A DNA stretch of 18,191 bases, taken from Sulfuricurvum sp. IAE1 (GTDB lineage: Bacteria; Campylobacterota; Campylobacteria; Campylobacterales; Sulfurimonadaceae). The DNA is taken from assembly GCA_945867285.1 (NCBI GenBank), contig CAMBHX010000019.1, positions 1 through 18,191 on the forward strand, read 5' to 3'. This document shows, piece after piece, positions 1 to 7,346 of this stretch; position 1 is the stretch's first letter, and every line of letters starts with the position of its first letter. The notes under the pieces were generated by a model, which was given only the letters and a program-made list of their open reading frames with translations, made no database searches and was not told the DNA's origin. The position numbers and the translations under genes were made by a program.

Positions 1-24
1 ATTTTACTACTCGCGAGGTTAAGC

Positions 25-453
25 GTGTTTCACCACATTCTTCAAGCTGCACAAAACTTTTGTACGCACCAGCTTGGCTCGTCGAGTAAAAAACTGGAGT
101 CTCCTCCCAAAACGAGAACACTTATTGCTTATTTAGATATTGAAACACAAGATGCTCAAAAATTTTACACGTATATCGGATGCGACAAACGTTTGTTACA
201 GGCCATTACTAAAATTTTTATAGATGAAGAAACATCAGAGATGGAAACACTCAATAATATGTTACTTGAAATGACTAATATGATTATAGGAAGTGCAAAA
301 GTGCTCGCCAGCCAAACCCAAACCTCACATTTTAAAATTTCAACCCCACATTTATATGATGATGATTATAATACTATTACTCCTGATTTTTTTGCAACAC
401 TATTAATTAGTGGGGGAGAAATGTACATTGCAATCAAAGAGCATAAAATATGA
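25..453 (+). CDS. cheX: CheX-type chemotaxis phosphatase (5' end uncertain)
   Basis: Predicted CheY-P phosphatase of the CheC/CheX/FliY family, acting in the cytoplasm near the flagellar switch. The 142-residue product has the family's catalytic E-x2-N signature (E82 and N85, in LEMTNMIIGSAK) and the typical opening ILQAAQNFCTHQLG. The proposed start is a GTG with GAGG six bases upstream (15-18), and the N-terminus fits family members. However, the frame stays open to the window edge, so an earlier start cannot be excluded. The stop overlaps the fliN start (ATGA, 450-453), which implies translational coupling with the switch protein. No second catalytic pair (as in CheC/FliY) is visible, which favours the single-site CheX form. 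Family call is firm; in vivo activity is inferred. Confidence 0.8.
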   Translation: MFHHILQAAQNFCTHQLGSSSKKLESPPKTRTLIAYLDIETQDAQKFYTYIGCDKRLLQAITKIFIDEETSEMETLNNMLLEMTNMIIGSAKVLASQTQTSHFKISTPHLYDDDYNTITPDFFATLLISGGEMYIAIKEHKI

Positions 454-815
454 ATGAAGCGCCTCTTGAATCCATAGCATCTCCTAATACAACTACAGTG
501 ATGGAAAATAAAACTATTTTTGATCCAATATCCGAGTTAGGCTGGATGGACTATGATGGACTTTTAGATATGGAAGTAGAGTTTGTTTCTGATTTAGGAC
601 AAACAACTCTTTCTTTAAGAGAAATTTTAAAACTCGAAAAAGGGTCGGTGATCGATCTTGGAAAACCTGCTGGAGAGAGCGTTGAATCATATGTCAATCA
701 TCGTATTATTGGCAAAGGCGAGGTCATGGTATACGAAAAAAACCTTGCTATTCGTATTAATGAAGTTCTGGACTCCAGTGCTGTACTCTATTATTTATCG
801 AAAGAGAGATTATGA
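450..815 (+). CDS. fliN: Flagellar motor switch protein FliN
   Basis: C-ring component that, with FliM and FliG, forms the rotor switch and helps dock export substrates at the cytoplasmic base of the flagellum. The 121-aa product has an N-terminal linker of about 35 residues and a C-terminal SpoA/FliN domain (about 38-118). Its hallmarks are the run LSLREILKLEKGSVIDLGKP and the later GKGEVMVYEKNLAIRI. The length is normal for FliN, and it is too short for FliY, which carries an extra CheC-like domain. Here that phosphatase function sits in the separate gene just upstream. The ATG overlaps the upstream stop by 4 bases and the fliN stop overlaps the next ATG in the same way. Confidence 0.93.
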   Translation: MNEAPLESIASPNTTTVMENKTIFDPISELGWMDYDGLLDMEVEFVSDLGQTTLSLREILKLEKGSVIDLGKPAGESVESYVNHRIIGKGEVMVYEKNLAIRINEVLDSSAVLYYLSKERL

Positions 816-1708
816 AAAAAATTGCCCTACTATTGCTTTTACTATCAACTACCCTTTTTGGGTCTAAAATTCTAAGCTATAATATCTATGATCGTCATGA
901 ACGTGTTGATATTATGCTTACTTTTGACACGCCTTATGAAGGCGTATTACGTCAAAATCAATCTGGCAATCAAATTACAATTAAACTTGAAGAAGCATTC
1001 ATTGATGCCCCTCTAGAAAAAAAAATCAGTTCTACTCATCTACAGTCTCTCTCAATTACTCCTAATAACAATCAAATACTAATCATTGCTACCGTTGCTA
1101 ATGGGGTCACGCTACAAGCTTCCAAAACATCTGATTCTTACGGTCTTCGTTTACGTTTTGCATTAGCTTCAAGCAATACAGCACAAACTGCCCAAGCGCC
1201 ACAAAAAGAATTAGAACAACACTCTTCCTTGCCTACCAAAAATGGAAGTGAATTTGAACGAAGTTACTATGTTGTTATTGGGATTTTAGTCATTGGAATA
1301 CTTGTATTATTTTGGCTAAAAACCAATATTGCAAAAAAAACCAATACCATGCGTTCAACATCATCAACACCATGGATTCCACCTTTTTCCATGAAAACTT
1401 CTAGCGTAGGAATAACTACACCGCTTACCTCTGGCTTGGAAAGTGGCGGTGTACAAATACGCTTTCAAAAAACACTTGATCCCGTACACTCTGTTGCCAT
1501 GCTTGACTTTGGAACACAAAGCTATTTGGTTCTATTGGGTAACAACACTATATTGCTTGACAAATTTCAAGACAATATACCTATTACTCAAAACGATTTT
1601 GAGACACTTCTACAAACCAAACATCGAGAGCTTGACGGTTTTTTCCAGCTAAACCATGTCGAAGATGAAGTATTTGATGCCTACAAAGAGAAGGCGTCAT
1701 TAATTTAA
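812..1708 (+). CDS. fliO: FliO-like flagellar biosynthesis membrane protein with periplasmic domain
   Basis: Probable FliO, the accessory membrane protein that helps assemble the FliP/FliQ/FliR export gate. The 298-aa product has a signal peptide (about 1-17), a beta-rich periplasmic domain (about 18-117, AMIN-like in character), a low-complexity linker, one TM segment (about 152-169) and a cytoplasmic tail. The tail holds the FliO-type stretch DPVHSVAMLDFGTQSYLVLL (about 222-241). This is much longer than enterobacterial FliO (about 120 residues); the extra part is mostly the exported N-terminal domain. FliO next to fliN is the arrangement I recall from Helicobacter and relatives. The start overlaps the fliN stop (ATGA, 812-815), so the three genes are probably co-translated. 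Domain similarity is judged by eye only. Confidence 0.72.
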   Translation: MKKIALLLLLLSTTLFGSKILSYNIYDRHERVDIMLTFDTPYEGVLRQNQSGNQITIKLEEAFIDAPLEKKISSTHLQSLSITPNNNQILIIATVANGVTLQASKTSDSYGLRLRFALASSNTAQTAQAPQKELEQHSSLPTKNGSEFERSYYVVIGILVIGILVLFWLKTNIAKKTNTMRSTSSTPWIPPFSMKTSSVGITTPLTSGLESGGVQIRFQKTLDPVHSVAMLDFGTQSYLVLLGNNTILLDKFQDNIPITQNDFETLLQTKHRELDGFFQLNHVEDEVFDAYKEKASLI

Positions 1709-1763
1709 CCCAAATGGACAAAACCTATTTTTACTGTCGCTAACACTTAAATTTTCCTCAGTG

Positions 1764-1795
1764 AAAAGTTCACATGCAGTAAAAGTCGAACTTTA
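1764..1795. terminator. Possible bidirectional terminator between convergent genes
   Basis: The 84-base gap between two convergent genes contains a perfect 7-bp inverted repeat (AAAGTTC at 1765-1771, GAACTTT at 1788-1794). It is followed on the plus strand by a T-rich run and on the minus strand by TTTT. A competing 8-bp repeat (TTTTACTG at 1729-1736, CAGTAAAA at 1777-1784) spans a 40-base loop. The stems are AT-rich and weak, and one arm covers the stop codon of the minus-strand gene, so this is only a plausible terminator. Confidence 0.3.
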
Positions 1796-2263
1796 TTCTT
1801 TTACATTTCCTAAATCATAGCGCGTATAGATATCATATGCTTCTTCACCACCTGTTGTAGCCAAGACATCACGTATGAGCTGTGCTGCCTCTTTACGACT
1901 TCCGCCCGCTTCACCCTTAGCATAAATCTCTGCTAGTGTAATCTTTGCTGCAGCTTCACCTTGGGCAACTGCCATCTTGAGATAATGAGCAGCTTTATCG
2001 AAATCTTCAGGAACACCCATTGCATTGGCATATGCAAATCCAGCACTCACTTGTGCGGGTAAAATGCCAAATTCGGCCGCTTGAGCATAATGCGCTGTAG
2101 CTTTGGTGAAATTACGTTCAACACCTTGTCCATTATAATACAGAGTCCCCAATGCATATACGCAACGAGGGTCCTCTTTATGTGCATCAAGCATCTCAAA
2201 GGTCTCTTTATAACGTCCTACTTCATAATACTTCATTGCACTAATATAAAAATCAACAATCAT
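1793..2263 (-). CDS. Sel1-repeat (TPR-like) protein
   Basis: Small solenoid protein of 156 aa, probably a protein-protein interaction scaffold. At least three Sel1-like repeats run from about residue 35 to 130. They show the pattern ALGTLYYNGQGV..N..KA..HY..AAE.G, then AGFAYANAMGVPEDFDKAAH, then TLAEIYAKGEAGG. There is no signal peptide, so a cytoplasmic location is expected, unlike the secreted Hcp Sel1 proteins of Helicobacter. The ATG is preceded by AAGGG at a spacing of six bases. It lies 83 bases downstream of dusB on the same strand and converges with fliO. A TACAAT hexamer upstream could be a -10 element for its own promoter. The specific partner or role cannot be read from sequence. 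Confidence 0.85.
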   Translation of the reverse strand: MIVDFYISAMKYYEVGRYKETFEMLDAHKEDPRCVYALGTLYYNGQGVERNFTKATAHYAQAAEFGILPAQVSAGFAYANAMGVPEDFDKAAHYLKMAVAQGEAAAKITLAEIYAKGEAGGSRKEAAQLIRDVLATTGGEEAYDIYTRYDLGNVKE

Positions 2264-2346
2264 ACCTAACCCTTCTGCTAAAATTTATGGGATTGTAGCC
2301 AAAGAGGCTAACGAAGAACTATAATTAAGTAATTAACCCTTAGGTA

Positions 2347-3336
2347 TCAACACTCACAACTCATATCGCTAGCTTTGAAACCTTCACCTATTTGTCGATT
2401 ATGAAGAAAAAATTCATCTACAACGGCTCGATATTCTACTGGATCTACAATAGCATTTACCAATCCACGAAGTGCTGATGCTCCTTCATAACCTTTGGAA
2501 TAGGTATGAACGTGTTTACGAAATGTTATCACACCACGCTCTCCAAAAAAACGTATCATCCCATCCAAATGTTCCATGATAATAGCATGCTTTATCAATG
2601 GGTCCACTTCAATAGAGCCCGTTTTAAGCTGATGAAAAATCCATGGATTTCCAACAGCACCACGCCCTATCATCACTCCATCAGCCTTGGTATGGCTCAA
2701 TACCCATTGTGCTTTTTCATACGAATCAATGTCACCATTGGCTATTACGGGGATAGATACATTGGCCTTGATCTCTCCGATTGCATCATAATCCACAGGT
2801 GCTTTAAACTTACCAGCACGAGTACGTCCGTGAACCGCTATAAAATCAGCACCACATGATTCCACCAACTTGGCTATTTCAATATGATTTTTATCCTCAA
2901 ATCCCAATCGTATTTTGACACTTAATGTTGACTTATTGGAAGTTTTTTTGATAGTTTCGATAATAGAGGCCATACGTGGCAAATCACGTAATAATGAACT
3001 CCCAGAGCCGTGGCAAACAATTTTTGGAACGGGACAACCACAGTTCAGGTCAATAATATCAATATCATCTTGTGTATTTAAAAACTCCACTGCACGTCGA
3101 ACTACGTCGGTATCAGAACCAGCGATTTGAACCGAATAAGGGTCTTCATTAGGACTTCGCTCAAGCATTTTAAGTGTTTTGAGTGAACCATACGCCAATG
3201 CATTAGAGCTCAACATCTCACTAACTGTCAAGTCTGCACCGAATTTTTTAACTACATTACGAAACGGAAGATCAGTATAGCCCGCTAACGGGGCTAATGC
3301 ATATACTGTAGAATCAAAAGAGAGCTTGGAGGTCAT
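2347..3336 (-). CDS. dusB: tRNA-dihydrouridine synthase, DusB family
   Basis: FMN-dependent enzyme that reduces specific uridines in tRNA to dihydrouridine, using NADPH. The 329-aa product has the Dus TIM barrel: LAPLAGYTDLPFR near residue 14, the catalytic loop DLNCGCPVPK with Cys101 as expected proton donor, VKIRLGF, the FMN and substrate histidine in AVHGRTRAGKF, and the phosphate-binding ANGDI and MIGRGAVGNPW. Length and motifs match the DusB subgroup, though the bacterial family is hard to split by eye. Extra cysteines flank the active loop (C99, C108). It is the last gene of the long minus-strand string and starts 6 bases after the stop of its neighbour, with no strong ribosome site, so translation is probably coupled. 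Confidence 0.9.
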   Translation of the reverse strand: MTSKLSFDSTVYALAPLAGYTDLPFRNVVKKFGADLTVSEMLSSNALAYGSLKTLKMLERSPNEDPYSVQIAGSDTDVVRRAVEFLNTQDDIDIIDLNCGCPVPKIVCHGSGSSLLRDLPRMASIIETIKKTSNKSTLSVKIRLGFEDKNHIEIAKLVESCGADFIAVHGRTRAGKFKAPVDYDAIGEIKANVSIPVIANGDIDSYEKAQWVLSHTKADGVMIGRGAVGNPWIFHQLKTGSIEVDPLIKHAIIMEHLDGMIRFFGERGVITFRKHVHTYSKGYEGASALRGLVNAIVDPVEYRAVVDEFFLHNRQIGEGFKASDMSCEC

Positions 3337-3342
3337 TGAAAA

Positions 3343-4359
3343 TTATGAACGCAAAAATAGTGCTATGTCATAATGTTTATTAGCACGTTTCAAATCACGA
3401 TATGCTTTAAAAATCAAATAATCATCTTTTGACGTATTAGTCAAAATCTCATTAGCAGTATCAATCATCTGTAAGTCATACAAAGTATACAAGTATCCCT
3501 CCATCGCATCATCATTGGTTTCGCTAAGCATCTCTAGCAAGCGAATACGCTGCTCTGGAATCATATTTTTCGACATTGCAACCGATATATCAATATAATC
3601 TTTTGAAGTTAATTTCAACCCTTGCAATAATGAAAAAAGTTCCTCACTACTCATCTCAACACCATTGTTTGAACTATTAATACGCTCTAAAAATTGACAT
3701 AATGAAGTCACAGAAAAAAGGTGTTTGTATTTTAACACTGAACCAACAGAAGCAGTTTTTATATAGGATTCGTACGCACGCTTTGCTACTATTTCACCAT
3801 ATGTGTCAATTCGAGACAAAACCTCGTCCGCAGCCAGTTCACCACGTTCTAAACGATTAAGATTATTTTCAATAGAAATTGATGCCGTTTGGCTTAAAGT
3901 AAATTTTTTCAAATCAACTTTCTTCTTCGCCTTAACATCACGCAATAAACGCAATGCTTCATCAATTTTTTCATCGCCGACCTCACGTAATACTTCATAT
4001 GGCATCAATAATGAGTTGTCAATCACTTTACCCATCAACTTATAAGCTTCACTTTTATAAGTACTATTACGCCCACTTACCCCTAAAAGCGTATCGGCCA
4101 AAGAAGCAAGCATCTTCTCATTATCACGCTCAAGCTTGCGTAATTTAAGACTTCCTATTAATGTGTGAAACAACATATGCAGTAAGCTCATAAAATACAT
4201 CAAAGCAACAGGAACAACAACCCAAAAAGCAACAGGAAAGTTAGGAAAATGACCCCCAAGAAGATCGAAGGAAACCGTCTCTTTTGTAATGCTATAAGTA
4301 GCAATTCCCGTTAATATTATAAAAATAAATGAAGCAATGGTGTAGCGTTTTAGTTGCAT
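3343..4359 (-). CDS. Uncharacterised two-TM membrane protein with long cytoplasmic domain
   Basis: I do not recognise a functional family. The protein starts MQLKRYTIASF and is 338 aa long. It has a TM helix at about 6-26, a short aromatic loop (GGHFPNFP), a second TM at about 44-66, then a cytoplasmic region of roughly 270 residues that looks almost entirely alpha-helical and highly charged (for example residues 118-150, rich in K, E, D and R). The start at 4359 is chosen because AAGGGGA lies five bases upstream, on the stop of the dksA-like gene. A 42-residue upstream extension of the frame would run back into that gene and is rejected. From memory, a membrane protein occupies the same place (next to a dksA-like gene) in Campylobacter jejuni, so it seems conserved across the phylum. 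Confidence 0.82.
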   Translation of the reverse strand: MQLKRYTIASFIFIILTGIATYSITKETVSFDLLGGHFPNFPVAFWVVVPVALMYFMSLLHMLFHTLIGSLKLRKLERDNEKMLASLADTLLGVSGRNSTYKSEAYKLMGKVIDNSLLMPYEVLREVGDEKIDEALRLLRDVKAKKKVDLKKFTLSQTASISIENNLNRLERGELAADEVLSRIDTYGEIVAKRAYESYIKTASVGSVLKYKHLFSVTSLCQFLERINSSNNGVEMSSEELFSLLQGLKLTSKDYIDISVAMSKNMIPEQRIRLLEMLSETNDDAMEGYLYTLYDLQMIDTANEILTNTSKDDYLIFKAYRDLKRANKHYDIALFLRS

Positions 4360-4369
4360 AAACTTCCCC

Positions 4370-4726
4370 TTAGTGTACTTTATTTTTCTCAGCAATCGGA
4401 CGACATACAATACAATAACGCGCATGAGGCTTAACCTTAAGTCGAGCAAAACCAATATCATCTTCACACATGTCGCAAATGCCATACTGCTTTGATTTTA
4501 TTTTACCCAAAGCTGTCTCAATTTCAAGTAATTCTTGCGATTGCTGTGTACCAATCGCATTTTCTACTAAATTATCGTTACTTGCGCAGGCATAATCACC
4601 CTCATCATTGAGTTCACACTCACGTAATTGCATTATCTCCTCTTCAACACCATTAAGATTCTTAATTATTTGCTCTCTTCGAGCCAATAGAATTTCCTCA
4701 AAGTAATGCAGTTCATTCTCTCGCAT
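4370..4726 (-). CDS. dksA: DksA/TraR-family zinc-finger transcription regulator
   Basis: RNA polymerase secondary-channel factor that, with ppGpp, tunes rRNA and amino-acid gene transcription. The 118-aa product has an N-terminal coiled coil (about 1-75) with the acidic tip motif D-x2-D-x-A (D41, D44, A46 in NDEGDYA). A C4 zinc finger follows (C84, C87, C105, C108: YGICDMC, then ARYCIVC). It is shorter than E. coli DksA (151 aa) but typical of the Campylobacterota DksA-like proteins. AAGGAAC sits five bases before the ATG. The gene is embedded between rlmH (8-base gap) and the membrane protein (10-base gap). Its position with GOGAT, acetyl-CoA carboxylase and rRNA-modification genes suggests growth-linked expression. 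Confidence 0.88.
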   Translation of the reverse strand: MRENELHYFEEILLARREQIIKNLNGVEEEIMQLRECELNDEGDYACASNDNLVENAIGTQQSQELLEIETALGKIKSKQYGICDMCEDDIGFARLKVKPHARYCIVCRPIAEKNKVH

Positions 4727-4734
4727 ACGGTTCC

Positions 4735-5193
4735 TTATTTATGGTAGGGATGATGACTTAACAAGCTGAAGCCTCTATAAATCTGTTCTAATAAAACTGC
4801 TTTTGCAATCTTATGACTCATAGTCAAATCAGACAGACTTATGACACTATCACACTTGGACACAAACGACTCTTCAAAGCCGTATGCTCCTCCTATGAAA
4901 AATTGTACCGCGATTTTATCACTAATAAGCTTACTAAATGCCAAAGAGTCACATTTTTTGCCATCAGGATGCAACGCAATCGAATAAGTTTTTCCAACCA
5001 TTGGTTCAAGTAGCCTTGAATAGGCAATTTTAGAGGCCTCAGGACTTATACTATGCGCTTTAGCAACTTCTTTAGGAAACAGTTCTATATCTTCTACCTT
5101 TGCGAATCTAGAAATCATTTTTAGGTGATCTTGATATACAGGATCATATATGGATTTCTCCTTCTTGGCTATTGATACAACCGATATCGTCAA
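4735..5193 (-). CDS. rlmH: 23S rRNA pseudouridine-1915 N3-methyltransferase RlmH
   Basis: SPOUT-class methyltransferase that methylates pseudouridine 1915 in helix 69 of 23S rRNA on the assembled 70S ribosome. The 152-aa product has the full family length, the SAM-knot motif FFIGGAYGF (about 98-106), and the C-terminal signature SLSDLTMSHKIAK, LLEQIYRG and the terminal HHPYHK. The start is a TTG at 5193 that overlaps the stop of the upstream gene (TTGA). It is supported by GATGAGG seven bases before it and by an N-terminus that matches RlmH (ISVVSIAKKE). No ATG start exists near this point. Confidence 0.93.
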   Translation of the reverse strand: MTISVVSIAKKEKSIYDPVYQDHLKMISRFAKVEDIELFPKEVAKAHSISPEASKIAYSRLLEPMVGKTYSIALHPDGKKCDSLAFSKLISDKIAVQFFIGGAYGFEESFVSKCDSVISLSDLTMSHKIAKAVLLEQIYRGFSLLSHHPYHK

Positions 5194-5768
5194 ATGTCTG
5201 CCTCATCTTCAAGTAGTAATCCCGAACCAATAACATTATAAGTCACATATTCAAATACATCATCCAATCCAACACCACCAATCGCACCTACTGGATGCTT
5301 AGAAAGTGAAGCAATTGTATCAAGTTGATTTCCCAAAACTTTAGCACCACTTTTGGTTGAAGTACTACGATAGGCACCAAGTCCTATATAATTGATATCT
5401 AAATAATTAGCAATACGAATTTCTTCGGCATTGTGCGTTGAAAGACCAATAATTTTATCTTCACCAATCGTTGCCTTGAGTATTGCTATCGCTTTTATGG
5501 GATCAGTATCAATTGTGTTTAAATCTTCTTGACCGATATGAACCCCATCACACAAAGCAATTAATTCATAGTGATCATTAATAATTAAAAAACCATCCCA
5601 AAGCGCCCGTATATAAATCAAATCATTTTTTATGGTTGCAATATCATCCGTTTTATTCCGATATTGAAGTATAGTCGCACTATGTTTTTTAGCTTTTTGA
5701 ACAAACAGTTCCAGTGAAATACCGCGTGAACGTAAAAGCTCACGATCACATAAAGCATACAGTTGCAT
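5190..5768 (-). CDS. thiE: Thiamine phosphate synthase (ThiE/TenI family)
   Basis: Predicted to join HMP-pyrophosphate and thiazole phosphate to give thiamine phosphate; a TenI-type tautomerase role is the alternative. In this 192-aa TIM-barrel protein the ThiE ligands appear in order: QYRNK (R and K for pyrophosphate), LIINDH (N-D), DGVHIGQEDL, GLSTHN, GAYRSTSTK (T-x-T-K) and AIGGV. The final strand, VIGSGLL, differs from the usual VAVVSAI but keeps a serine. It is about 15-20 residues shorter than typical ThiE, mostly near the C-terminus. It lies between accD (4-base gap) and rlmH (4-base overlap), with no other thiamine gene in view. That makes the precise activity less certain than the fold. 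Confidence 0.75.
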   Translation of the reverse strand: MQLYALCDRELLRSRGISLELFVQKAKKHSATILQYRNKTDDIATIKNDLIYIRALWDGFLIINDHYELIALCDGVHIGQEDLNTIDTDPIKAIAILKATIGEDKIIGLSTHNAEEIRIANYLDINYIGLGAYRSTSTKSGAKVLGNQLDTIASLSKHPVGAIGGVGLDDVFEYVTYNVIGSGLLLEDEADI

Positions 5769-5772
5769 AAAA

Positions 5773-6615
5773 TTAAGGAAGAAGAAGCTTTAGAAGATTA
5801 CCCAGAGTCTCTTTGAGTTCATCACGAGGGACAATCATATCAATCGACCCTTTTTCAAGTAAGAACTCAGCACGTTGAAATCCTTCAGGCAAATCACTAC
5901 CAATGGTTTGCTTGATAACCCGCTGACCTGCAAATCCGACCAATGCACCAGGTTCAGCGATGATAATATCACCAAGTGTTGCGAAAGAGGCACTCACACC
6001 CCCCATCGTTGGATCAGTGAGCAATGAAATATAAGGGAGCTTCGCTTCAGAAAGTTTCGCTAAGGCAGCCGATGTCTTGGACATTTGCATCAATGAAAAC
6101 GTGGACTCTTGCATACGTGCTCCACCACTGGCGCTAACGATAATGACCCCTTGACGTTTTTCCAAAGCACGATTGATAGCACGGACAATTTTTTCGCCCT
6201 CAACTGAGCCTAATGATCCACCCATAAAATTAAAATCAAATACGACCAGCTGGACAGGAGAACCCTCAATAGTACACTCTCCACTCATCACTGATGAATA
6301 ACGGCCGTTTTTAGCATACCCCTCATCAATACGAGCTGCATAACTTTTTTTATCCACAAAGCTCAATGGATCTATAGGTTTAAGTGAAGCATCAAACTCC
6401 ATAAAACTTCCCTCATCAGCCATCAAAGCAATACGTTCATGGACACCAATACGTAGATGGAATCCACATTTTGGACATACATTATGTTGTTTTTCCATCT
6501 CTTTGTAGTACATAAGAGACTGACACGATGAACATTTTACCCAGTGTGATGGCGCTTCACTTTTGGTAGGTTGTTTCTTTTTTTCCGATTCCCCAAATAG
6601 GTTAAATAGACTCAA
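5773..6615 (-). CDS. accD: Acetyl-CoA carboxylase carboxyltransferase subunit beta
   Basis: Beta subunit of the carboxyltransferase that moves CO2 from carboxybiotin to acetyl-CoA, giving malonyl-CoA for fatty-acid synthesis; it works with AccA, which is not in the window. The 280-aa product has the N-terminal C4 zinc ribbon (C28, C31, C47, C50) and the crotonase-like core with FDFNFMGGSLGSVEGEK, VSASGGARMQES, LTDPTMGGVSASFA and the oxyanion region EPGALVGFAGQRVI. The start is a TTG that overlaps the upstream stop (TTGA, 6612-6615). It is supported by AAGGGG five bases earlier and by the usual N-terminal MSLFNLF. Length is normal. Confidence 0.95.
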   Translation of the reverse strand: MSLFNLFGESEKKKQPTKSEAPSHWVKCSSCQSLMYYKEMEKQHNVCPKCGFHLRIGVHERIALMADEGSFMEFDASLKPIDPLSFVDKKSYAARIDEGYAKNGRYSSVMSGECTIEGSPVQLVVFDFNFMGGSLGSVEGEKIVRAINRALEKRQGVIIVSASGGARMQESTFSLMQMSKTSAALAKLSEAKLPYISLLTDPTMGGVSASFATLGDIIIAEPGALVGFAGQRVIKQTIGSDLPEGFQRAEFLLEKGSIDMIVPRDELKETLGNLLKLLLP

Positions 6616-7346
6616 AAATACCCCTTTTCCACAATCAATTGAATCTCTTCAAACACATCCTTGTTATTACTCAAAAGGATGTAACGATCGTCATTAAATT
6701 TATAAAGATGTTTGCTCAAATACAAACCTGCTTGAATATCAAACTGTCGCATTGTACCTAAAAATAACACATATTTAACATAAGGAGCATATGCTAACGA
6801 GAGAGCCAAGGCTCCAGGAGAGCGAAATTTTAGCTTTTGATCTATCAATTTTTCAACAAGCCTAGGGTGTTCATGCGATTTTTCAAATAATCCGATTTTT
6901 GGATTTTGCACTTCATAAATAGAAAGTTTTAGTGTTGGACTATTCAATGAACATCGATAATAATCATCACATGTGCGGATAAAAACATCCCCGTTTGCCA
7001 GATTACAGACAATACCATCGGTCGTTTTCCCATTATTCTCACGCGCAATTGCCACTCCATAATAGGGAAAAGATGAAGAAAAGTTATCACTTCCATCGAC
7101 AGGATCTATAATAATATTAGTGGAAGCTTTTGCTTTGATCCAACCACTCTCTTCCGAATAAATAGAACCAAATGGAGATAAGTGTTTTACTAAAATTACT
7201 TCGGCAATAAGATCAAATCCACTGCTTATATCACCACCTTCACCAATAGAGTGTGATTCAAAAAGTGCCCCATCTTCCCTATCATTCAACGCCAAGCGTA
7301 TCTGAGATAACGCAAGAAGTACAGTTGGTATAAATGTATTGTCCAT
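6612..7346 (-). CDS. Inositol monophosphatase-family phosphatase (SuhB-like)
   Basis: Mg-dependent, Li-sensitive sugar-phosphatase superfamily member of 244 aa. The three metal-binding sites are present: SEESG (E65/E66), IIDPVDGSDNF (D81, D84 and D87) and the C-terminal aspartate in RQFDIQAGLYL (D203), which takes the place of the usual W-D-x-A-A-G. The supporting RSPGALALSLAYAP segment is also family-like. The true substrate may be an inositol phosphate, fructose bisphosphate or PAP; the sequence does not decide. The ATG overlaps the gltD stop by one base (TAATG) and the stop overlaps the accD TTG. A member of this family next to accD is the order I recall from Campylobacter. Confidence 0.85.
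   Translation of the reverse strand: MDNTFIPTVLLALSQIRLALNDREDGALFESHSIGEGGDISSGFDLIAEVILVKHLSPFGSIYSEESGWIKAKASTNIIIDPVDGSDNFSSSFPYYGVAIARENNGKTTDGIVCNLANGDVFIRTCDDYYRCSLNSPTLKLSIYEVQNPKIGLFEKSHEHPRLVEKLIDQKLKFRSPGALALSLAYAPYVKYVLFLGTMRQFDIQAGLYLSKHLYKFNDDRYILLSNNKDVFEEIQLIVEKGYF

Noticed and set aside
2296..2310. Hairpin TAGCC-AAAGA-GGCTA between dusB and the Sel1 gene, considered as a terminator.
   Set aside because: The stem is only five base pairs and no T-run follows on either strand.
4360..4485. A 42-residue N-terminal extension of the membrane protein (frame open to 4485).
   Set aside because: It lies inside the dksA-like coding sequence, while a strong ribosome site (AAGGGGA) precedes the ATG at 4359 and the hydrophobic N-terminus there fits a membrane protein.
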